Origin: Sphingomonas sp. | GTDB taxonomy: Bacteria; Pseudomonadota; Alphaproteobacteria; Sphingomonadales; Sphingomonadaceae | Length of the DNA: 19,377 bases | Direction of reading: 5' to 3' | NCBI GenBank assembly: GCA_030824725.1 | Contig: JAPJRE010000025.1 | Coordinates: 1-19,377, forward strand | In this document: positions 13,413 through 19,377 of the stretch, in pieces | How the letters are laid out: every line of letters starts with the position of its first letter | Numbering within the stretch: position 1 is the stretch's first letter | Notes under the pieces: model-generated | The model's input: only the letters and a program-made list of their open reading frames with translations | What the model was told of the DNA's origin: nothing | Database searches by the model: none | Position numbers and translations under genes: made by a program

Positions 13413-16400
13413 ATGCGCCTCTCACGCTTCTTCATCACCCGCCCGATCTTCGCGGCGGTGATCGCGATCATCATCACGATCCTGGGCGGCATCGCCTATT
13501 TCGCGCTGCCCATCTCGCAATATCCCGACATCGTGCCGCCGACGGTCACGGTGACGGCCAGCTATCCCGGCGCCTCGGCCGAGACGGTGGCGGAAACCGT
13601 CGCCGCGCCGATCGAGCAGGAAATCAACGGCGTCGACGACATGCTCTACCAGTCGTCGCAGTCGACCGGCGACGGCAACGTTACGATCACCGTCACCTTC
13701 AAGACCGGCACCAACCTCGATGCGGCGCAGGTGCTGGTGCAGAATCGCGTCGCGGTCGCGATCCCGCGCCTGCCCGAGGAAGTGCAGCGCCTCGGCGTCG
13801 TCACGCGCAAGACCAGCCCCGACTTCCTGATGGTCGTCAACCTGATCTCGCCGGACAACTCCATCGATCGCAGCTACATCTCCAACTATGCGCTCACCCA
13901 GGTGAAGGACCGCCTCGCGCGGCTCGAGGGCGTGGGCGACGTGCGCATGTTCGGTGCGCGCGACTATGCGATGCGCGTGTGGATCGATCCGGGCCGCGCC
14001 GCCGCGCTGAACCTCACCGCCGGCGACATCGTCCAGGCGCTGCGCGGGCAGAACATCCAGGTGGCGGCGGGCTCGCTCGGCCAGCCGGGCTCGCAGCCCA
14101 GCGGCAATGCCTTCCAGCTCAACGTCGAGACGCAGGGCCGCCTCAAGACTCCGGCCGAGTTCGGCCGCGTCGTCATCCGCACCGATAGCGAGGGCCGCCA
14201 GGTCCGCGTGAGCGACGTCGCGCGCGTCGAGCTCGGTGCCGCCGACTATTCCTCCAACACCTATCTCTCGAACAAGCCGACCGTGATCCTCGCCGCCTTC
14301 CAGCGCCCGGGCTCCAACGCGCTCGCCGCCGCCGAGCGGATCAAGGCCGAAATGGACGAGATTTCGAAGACCTTCCCCAAGGGCCTCGAATATCGCGTGA
14401 TCTACAACCCCACCGAGTTCATCGCCCAATCGATCGACGCGGTGTACCATACGCTCGGCGAAGCGGTGATCCTCGTCGTTCTCGTCGTGATCGTGTTCCT
14501 CCAGAAGTGGCGCGCGGCGATCATCCCGGTGGTGGCGATCCCCGTCTCGCTGATCGGCACCATGGCGGTGCTGCTGCCGATGGGCTATTCACTCAACAAC
14601 CTGTCGCTGTTCGGGCTGGTGCTCGCCATCGGCATCGTCGTCGACGACGCGATCGTCGTGGTCGAGAATGTCGAGCGCAACCTGGCGCAGGGCATGACCC
14701 CGCTCCAGGCCGCGCGTACCTCGATGGACGAAGTGTCGGGTGCGCTGGTCGCGATCGTGCTGGTGCTGTTCGCGGTGTTCCTGCCGACCCTGTTCCTCAA
14801 CGGTCTGTCGGGCGCCTTCTACAAGCAGTTCGCGGTCACGATCTCGGTCGCCACCGCCATCTCGCTGCTCGTGTCGCTGACGCTCTCCCCGGCACTCGCC
14901 GCGGTGCTGCTCAAGCATCACGAGGGCGAGGCCAAGGGTCGGATCGGCCGCGTGTTCAGCCGTGCGGCCGACGCCTTCAACCGCGGCTTCGAGCGGATGA
15001 GCAACGGCTATGCCCGCCTCACCCACAAGCTGGTCACCCGGCCCAAGCGGATGATGGTCACCTATGCCAGCCTGATCGCCGCCACGGTCGCGATGTTCTG
15101 GGTGACGCCGGTCGGCTTCATCCCGGCGCAGGACCAGGGGTACTTCCTCACCGTCATCCAGCTGCCGCCGGGCTCGTCGCTCGAGCGCACCGACGAGGTG
15201 ATGCGCAAGGTCGTCGCGCGTATCCTGCCGATCCCGGGCGTGAAGGGTTCGGTGATGCTCGCGGGCTTTGACGGCCCGTCGCAAACGCTCGCCCCGAACA
15301 GCGCTGCCGCCTATGTGCCGCTGCAGAGCTTCGAGGAGCGCAAGAAGCTCGGCGTCAACTTGGCCGGCATCATGGCCGAGGCGCGCAAGCGCACCGCCGA
15401 CATCAACGAGGCGATGCTGCTCGTGGTCCCGCCGCCGCTCATCCAGGGCATCGGTTCGGCCGGCGGCTATCGCCTGATGGTCGAGGATCGCGCCGAGCAC
15501 GGCTATCAGGCACTGGGCGCCACGTCCTTCGGCCTGATCGGCCAGGCGAACAAGACGCCGGGCCTCACCCAGGTCTATACCTTCTTCAACACCGCGACGC
15601 CGCGCGTCTTCGCCGATATCGACCGCCGCAAGGCCGAGATCCTCGGCGTGCCGCCGGAGCGGGTGTTCGAAGCGCTGGGCGTCTATCTCGGCTCGGCCTT
15701 CGTCAACGACTTCAACATGCTCGGCCGCACCTACCGCGTGACCGCGCAGGCCGACGCGCCGTTCCGGGCGACCGAGGCGGACATCGCCAACCTCAAGACG
15801 CGCTCGGACGCCGGCGGCATGGTGCCGATCGGATCGGTCGCGACCTTCGAGAACAAGACGGGCCCGTATCGCGTGACGCGCTACAACCTGTTCCCGGCGG
15901 TGGAAGTCGATGGCGATACCGCGCCGGGCTACAGCTCGGGTGCCTCGCTCGACGCGATGGAGAAGCTCGCGGCCGAACTGCCTGCCGGCTATGCGGGTGA
16001 GTGGACCGGCATCGCCTATCAGCAGAAGATGGCGGGCAGCACGGCGGGCCTGGTGTTCGCGCTGGCGGTGCTGTTCGTCTTCCTTGTGCTGGCGGCGCAA
16101 TATGAAAGCCTGACGCTGCCGCTGGCGATCATCCTGATCGTGCCGATGTGTCTGCTGGCAGCGATGGCGGGCGTGAACCTGCGCGGCATGGACAATAATG
16201 TGCTGACGCAGATCGGGCTGGTCGTGCTGATCGCGCTTGCCGCCAAGAACGCGATCCTCGTGGTCGAGTTCGCCCACCAGGCCGAAGTCCGCGACGGGCT
16301 GTCGCCGGTGGAAGCCGCGGTGCGGGCGGCGCAGGACCGGTTGCGGCCGATCCTGATGACCAGCTTCGCCTTCATCCTCGGCGCGGTGCCGCTGCTGATC

Positions 16401-16589
16401 GCAAGCGGCGCGGGTGCCGAACTCCGCCAGGCGCTGGGGACCGCCGTATTCTTCGGGATGATGGGCGTCACCGGCTTCGGCCTCTTGTTCACGCCGACCT
16501 TCTACGTGGTGTGCCGCGCGGCTGGTACGCGGCTCGCACGGCGGCGCGGGCCGGGTGGCGATCACCAGCAGCTCCAGCCGGCCGAGTAA
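13413..16589 (+). CDS. RND multidrug efflux permease (HAE1 family, MexF/AcrB type)
   Basis: This is a 1058-aa inner-membrane proton/drug antiporter. It opens RLSRFFITRPIFAAVIAIIITILGGIAYFALPISQYPDIVPPTV, the standard first helix and pore entry of HAE1 pumps. The proton-relay residues are present: Asp411-Asp412 in GIVVDDAIVVVENVER (AcrB D407/D408) and Lys945 in AAKNAILVVEFA (AcrB K940). Two long periplasmic loops, the FIPAQDQGYF segment and the repeated second half are all complete. Length matches the family. ATG 13413 has AGGAG upstream. With the adaptor and outer-membrane gene it forms a complete tripartite pump; substrates cannot be read from sequence. Confidence 0.96.
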   Translation: MRLSRFFITRPIFAAVIAIIITILGGIAYFALPISQYPDIVPPTVTVTASYPGASAETVAETVAAPIEQEINGVDDMLYQSSQSTGDGNVTITVTFKTGTNLDAAQVLVQNRVAVAIPRLPEEVQRLGVVTRKTSPDFLMVVNLISPDNSIDRSYISNYALTQVKDRLARLEGVGDVRMFGARDYAMRVWIDPGRAAALNLTAGDIVQALRGQNIQVAAGSLGQPGSQPSGNAFQLNVETQGRLKTPAEFGRVVIRTDSEGRQVRVSDVARVELGAADYSSNTYLSNKPTVILAAFQRPGSNALAAAERIKAEMDEISKTFPKGLEYRVIYNPTEFIAQSIDAVYHTLGEAVILVVLVVIVFLQKWRAAIIPVVAIPVSLIGTMAVLLPMGYSLNNLSLFGLVLAIGIVVDDAIVVVENVERNLAQGMTPLQAARTSMDEVSGALVAIVLVLFAVFLPTLFLNGLSGAFYKQFAVTISVATAISLLVSLTLSPALAAVLLKHHEGEAKGRIGRVFSRAADAFNRGFERMSNGYARLTHKLVTRPKRMMVTYASLIAATVAMFWVTPVGFIPAQDQGYFLTVIQLPPGSSLERTDEVMRKVVARILPIPGVKGSVMLAGFDGPSQTLAPNSAAAYVPLQSFEERKKLGVNLAGIMAEARKRTADINEAMLLVVPPPLIQGIGSAGGYRLMVEDRAEHGYQALGATSFGLIGQANKTPGLTQVYTFFNTATPRVFADIDRRKAEILGVPPERVFEALGVYLGSAFVNDFNMLGRTYRVTAQADAPFRATEADIANLKTRSDAGGMVPIGSVATFENKTGPYRVTRYNLFPAVEVDGDTAPGYSSGASLDAMEKLAAELPAGYAGEWTGIAYQQKMAGSTAGLVFALAVLFVFLVLAAQYESLTLPLAIILIVPMCLLAAMAGVNLRGMDNNVLTQIGLVVLIALAAKNAILVVEFAHQAEVRDGLSPVEAAVRAAQDRLRPILMTSFAFILGAVPLLIASGAGAELRQALGTAVFFGMMGVTGFGLLFTPTFYVVCRAAGTRLARRRGPGGDHQQLQPAE

Positions 16590-16626
16590 CGAGCGGTGAA
16601 GACCCACCGCTCTCCTTCTTCCAACC

Positions 16627-16720
16627 GTCATTCCGGCGAAAGCCGGAATCCATTGGGGTTACCGTTTCGGCGCTCGCTGATGCCGAGTGGCGAATGGATC
16701 CCGGCTTCCACCGGGATGAC
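16627..16720. repeat. REP-like inverted pair in the permease/outer-membrane-factor gap
   Basis: Two 26-bp arms (16627-16652 and 16695-16720) are imperfect reverse complements, with about 22 of 26 positions matching across a 42-nt spacer. Each arm is itself a hairpin: TTCCGGC-GAAA-GCCGGAA (16631-16648) and ATCCCGG-CTTCCA-CCGGGAT (16698-16717). Such GTCATTCCGGC...GCCGGAATCC elements are widespread intergenic repeats in proteobacterial genomes. Within this operon it may attenuate or stabilise mRNA. Confidence 0.8.
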
Positions 16721-16808
16721 GGGCGAGGGGAGCGGCGGTCCGTCTGAACGAACCGGTTCAACTGAACCAACCGGCCGGCTCCTCGCGAGCCTGCCCAGGA
16801 GATTTCGC

Positions 16809-18212
16809 ATGCAACGCATGGCTTCGATCATGGCCGCAGTCTCGGCGCTGGCGCTTTCCGCCTGCGCCGCCGGCCCGAACTACAAGGCACCCGCCCGGCC
16901 GCAGAGCGCGGCCGGCGCGTTCCTTTCCACCAGCCCGGCAGTGTCGACAGCACCGGTGCAAGAGGGCTGGTGGCGGCTCTACAACGATCCGGTGCTCGAC
17001 CGGCTTGTGACGGAGGCGCTCGCCGCCAACACCGACATCCGCGTCGCGGTCGCCCGGATCGAGCGCGCCCGCGCCACGTTGCGCGGCGCAACTTCGGACC
17101 GACTGCCCCAGGCGACCGCGAGCGCCAGCGCCAATTACGGCCGCCTCTCGCAAGCGCAGCGACCGATCGGCTTCGGCCAGGAAGACTGGCAGGTCGATGT
17201 CGGCCTCAACGTTTCCTATGAGGTCGACCTGTTCGGCCGCATCTCGCGCAATGTCGAGGCGGCTCGGGGCGATGTCGCCGCGGCGGAAGCGAACGCCGAC
17301 GCCGTCCGCGTGATCGTCGCGGCGGATACCGCGCGCGCCTATGCCGATGCGGTGTCCTCGGCCGAGCGGCTGGCGGTGGCCGAGCGAATCGTCGCGCTGC
17401 TCGACCAGTCGATCGACCTCACCCAGCGCCGCCGCAACGTCGGCCTGGCGACCCGGCTCGACGTTGCCCGCATCGCGGCGCTCCGCAACCAGCGCCAGGC
17501 GGACGTACCGGCGCTCGCCGCCCAGCGCGACGCGGCGCTGTTCCGGCTCGCCACGCTGATCGGCAAGACGCCCGCCGAACTGCCCGCAGAAGCGCGCGAG
17601 CGGCACACCACGCTGCGGCTCGACCAGCCGATCCCGGTCGGCGACGGCGCGGCACTGCTCGCCCGTCGTCCGGACGTGCGCGCCGCCGAACGCCGTTTGG
17701 CCGCTTCCACTGCGCGCATCGGCGTCGCCACGGCGGATCTCTATCCGCGCATCTCGCTGGGCGGTTCGGGCGGATCCACCGGCAACGATTTCGGGAACAT
17801 CTTCGGCGCAGGTCCGCTGCGCTGGCTGGTCGGCGGGCTGATCAACTGGACGGTAAACCCGGCCCCGGCGCGTGCGCGTATCGCCGCTGCCGAGGCGGAC
17901 AGCCGCGCCGCGCTCGCCAGCTTCGACGGCACGGTGCTGACCGCGCTGCAGGAGACCGAGACCGCGCTGTCCAACTATGGACGCGCGCTTGAGCGGCGGA
18001 CCGCGCTCCAGGCGGCGCTGGGCGAAGCCGAGGCGGCGGTGCGGATTGCCCGCGCGCGCCAGACCGAGGGCGACATCAACTCGCTCGACCTGCTCGATGC
18101 CGAGCGGACCTTCGCCGACGCCCAGGCCGCGCTGGCGACGGCGGATGCCGCGATCGCCGAGGCGCAGGTCAACCTGTTCCGCGCGCTCGGCGGCGGCTGG
18201 CAGAAGGCCTGA
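16809..18212 (+). CDS. RND efflux outer-membrane lipoprotein (OprM/NodT family)
   Basis: This 467-aa protein forms the trimeric outer-membrane exit duct of the pump. A lipoprotein signal ends in the lipobox LSAC (Cys19). The mature part starts AAGPNYKAPARP and contains WWRLYNDPVLDRLVTEALAANTDIRVAVARIERARATLRG, the hallmark first outer-membrane-efflux repeat. A second repeat starts near RRPDVRAAERRLAASTARIGVATADLYPRISLGGSGG, and coiled helices run to the end. ATG 16809 has AGGAG at 7-nt spacing. The longer in-frame GTG at 16596 would translate the REP-like repeat and is rejected. It is co-directional with the permease, 219 nt downstream. Confidence 0.94.
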   Translation: MQRMASIMAAVSALALSACAAGPNYKAPARPQSAAGAFLSTSPAVSTAPVQEGWWRLYNDPVLDRLVTEALAANTDIRVAVARIERARATLRGATSDRLPQATASASANYGRLSQAQRPIGFGQEDWQVDVGLNVSYEVDLFGRISRNVEAARGDVAAAEANADAVRVIVAADTARAYADAVSSAERLAVAERIVALLDQSIDLTQRRRNVGLATRLDVARIAALRNQRQADVPALAAQRDAALFRLATLIGKTPAELPAEARERHTTLRLDQPIPVGDGAALLARRPDVRAAERRLAASTARIGVATADLYPRISLGGSGGSTGNDFGNIFGAGPLRWLVGGLINWTVNPAPARARIAAAEADSRAALASFDGTVLTALQETETALSNYGRALERRTALQAALGEAEAAVRIARARQTEGDINSLDLLDAERTFADAQAALATADAAIAEAQVNLFRALGGGWQKA

Positions 18213-18219
18213 ACGAAGC

Positions 18220-18244
18220 GGGCGCGCGATCCCCTCGCGCGCCC
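18220..18244. terminator. GC hairpin between convergent efflux and GH105 genes
   Basis: A perfect 9-bp stem GGGCGCGCG/CGCGCGCCC with a 7-nt loop starts 8 nt after the outer-membrane-factor stop codon and ends 8 nt before the GH105 stop. There is no T-tract on either strand, so it would be a non-canonical bidirectional terminator or a 3'-end stabiliser. Confidence 0.5.
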
Positions 18245-18251
18245 GTGCCCC

Positions 18252-19361
18252 TCAGATATAGGTGCGCAGCAGCTCGCCGAGCGCACAGATCGCCAGGCTC
18301 TGGCCATAGGGCATCGAGGTGAGGCGGATGTCCTTGTAGAATTGCAGGCTGTCGCCCATCGCAGTGCCGAAGCTCACCTGCTGCAGTTCGCCAGCTTCAT
18401 CGATATTGTCGAGCACGCCGCGCACCGCCTTCAGGCCCACCGCTTCATAGTGCCGCGGCAGATAGCCCTTCCGCACCGCCTTCAGGATGCCATAGGCGAA
18501 GCCGGCCGTGGCCGAGGCTTCGAGGTAGCTGGTCGGATCCATCACCAGCGTGTGCCACAGGCCGCTTTCGTCCTGCGTCTCGGCCAGCGTCCTAACCTGG
18601 GCGGCGAGCGTGTCGATCAGGAAGGTTCGGAAGGCGTCGCCCTCGGGAAGATCGAGGATCTCGATGATCTCCGGGATCGCGATCGTCACCCAGCAATTGC
18701 CACGCGCCCACAGCGCTTCGGCGAAATTGTGCCGCCCGGTGAAATCCCAGCCGTGGAACCACAGGCCGGTCTTCTTGTCGAACAGATACTTGATGTGGAC
18801 GAGGAACTGGCGCTTGGCTTCCTCCACATAATGCGGGCGGTTCAGCAGCAGCCCGATCTTGGCGAGCGGCAGCACGCTCATCATCAGCGTGTCGTCCCAC
18901 AGCTCGCCGGGATTCTCGTCATTATAGACGATGTGCTGGAAGCCGCCCTCCTCGGTCTTGGGCAGCCCGTCGGGTGCCATCAGCCATTCGGCCCAGGTGT
19001 CGAGATAGGGCAGGTAGCTGGGATCGGGCGCGTGCTCGTACAGCCAGGCGAGCGTGAGGAACGGCGCCATGGTGTTGATGTTCTTGGTCGGCGTGCCCTC
19101 GGCGAAGCGATCGGCGAACCACCCCTTGATGATGCCAAGCGCCTTCTGGTCGCCCGTCTGCTCGAAATAGCGCCACATGCCGAACAGGCCGACGCCATGA
19201 GTCCATTCCCAGCCGGCCCAGCCCTTGGTGTCGATGATCCGCCCGTCCTCCAGGTGGAGCAGGAACTCGCCGGTCTCGTCCTGGATATGGACGAGATTGT
19301 CCATCAGCAGATCGATCTTCTGCGTGACATGGGCGCGGGGAATGTCGTGCGAGGCGGCCAA
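18252..19361 (-). CDS. GH105 unsaturated rhamnogalacturonyl/glucuronyl hydrolase (YteR/YesR type)
   Basis: This 369-aa protein is expected to be an (alpha/alpha)6-barrel enzyme that removes the unsaturated uronic acid left at the non-reducing end of oligosaccharides by polysaccharide lyases. Supporting motifs are GWEWTHGVGLFGMWRYFEQTG (about 50-70), the GELWDDTLMMSVLPLAKIG segment (about 152-170) that probably carries the catalytic aspartate, HGWDFTGRHNFAEALWARGNCWVTIAIPE (about 210-235) and a Gly/Ala-rich YLEASATAGFAYGILKA near 280. No signal peptide is seen, so a cytoplasmic location is likely. The start is taken as TTG 19361 with GGAG 7 nt upstream. The frame stays open to the window edge, so a longer N-terminus cannot be excluded. 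Confidence 0.88.
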   Translation of the reverse strand: MAASHDIPRAHVTQKIDLLMDNLVHIQDETGEFLLHLEDGRIIDTKGWAGWEWTHGVGLFGMWRYFEQTGDQKALGIIKGWFADRFAEGTPTKNINTMAPFLTLAWLYEHAPDPSYLPYLDTWAEWLMAPDGLPKTEEGGFQHIVYNDENPGELWDDTLMMSVLPLAKIGLLLNRPHYVEEAKRQFLVHIKYLFDKKTGLWFHGWDFTGRHNFAEALWARGNCWVTIAIPEIIEILDLPEGDAFRTFLIDTLAAQVRTLAETQDESGLWHTLVMDPTSYLEASATAGFAYGILKAVRKGYLPRHYEAVGLKAVRGVLDNIDEAGELQQVSFGTAMGDSLQFYKDIRLTSMPYGQSLAICALGELLRTYI

Positions 19362-19377
19362 GGGGATACTCCGTGGG

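Noticed and set aside
16596..16808. Longer N-terminus for the outer-membrane factor from GTG 16596
   Set aside because: It would translate the REP-like repeat and bury the lipoprotein signal 71 residues in. ATG 16809 has AGGAG and gives a normal signal peptide.

Overview
The window looks like a high-GC alphaproteobacterial genome, most likely Sphingomonas or a close sphingomonad. The grounds are strong G/C third-position bias, a large TonB-dependent receptor beside carbohydrate-active genes, a MexEF/OprM-type efflux operon, and a REP-like intergenic repeat of a kind common in these genomes. No rRNA, tRNA, CRISPR array or transposase gene was seen. The left end resembles the partition module of a secondary replicon: a RepA/ParA-type ATPase followed by the first codons of a ParB-like protein that runs off the edge. 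Divergent from it is a Phd/YefM-ParE/RelE toxin-antitoxin pair. A plasmid or chromid is therefore plausible but not proven.

Layout, left to right. (1) 1-1334, minus: parB-like start and parA/repA-like gene. (2) 1495-2105, plus: antitoxin and toxin. (3) 2113-2370, minus: an 85-aa stand-alone LuxR-type HTH protein. (4) 2605-7000: a FadR/GntR-type regulator (plus), gluconokinase gntK (minus, tail-to-tail overlap), then a secreted protein of about 1000 aa with two pectate-lyase-3 beta-helix modules and a C-terminal SMP-30/gluconolactonase-like propeller. (5) 7107-10079: TonB-dependent receptor, closed by a clear intrinsic terminator. (6) 10212-10418: small membrane protein. (7) 10531-18212: TetR regulator, a 512-nt regulatory region, a small AhpD/carboxymuconolactone-decarboxylase-like protein without cysteines, and a full tripartite RND pump (adaptor, permease, outer-membrane lipoprotein). 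(8) 18252-19361, minus: GH105 unsaturated glycuronyl hydrolase.

How the genes may work together. The beta-helix/propeller protein, TonB receptor, gluconokinase and GntR regulator suggest uptake and use of a uronate- or gluconate-bearing polysaccharide. The GH105 enzyme fits the same theme, although the efflux operon lies between them. The efflux block appears self-regulated: near-identical ATACCG...CGGTAT sites overlap the tetR start codon and two predicted promoters upstream of the pump.

The most striking feature is in the pump's 5' leader. A 12-codon reading frame (MRELARKKRGEP) has a perfect Shine-Dalgarno sequence, and its stop codon sits in the loop of a terminator-like hairpin followed by TTTTAT. 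The peptide contains Arg/Lys-X-Arg/Lys motifs of the type known to stall macrolide-bound ribosomes. This may be a drug-sensing attenuator controlling an RND pump, and it is an inference from sequence alone.
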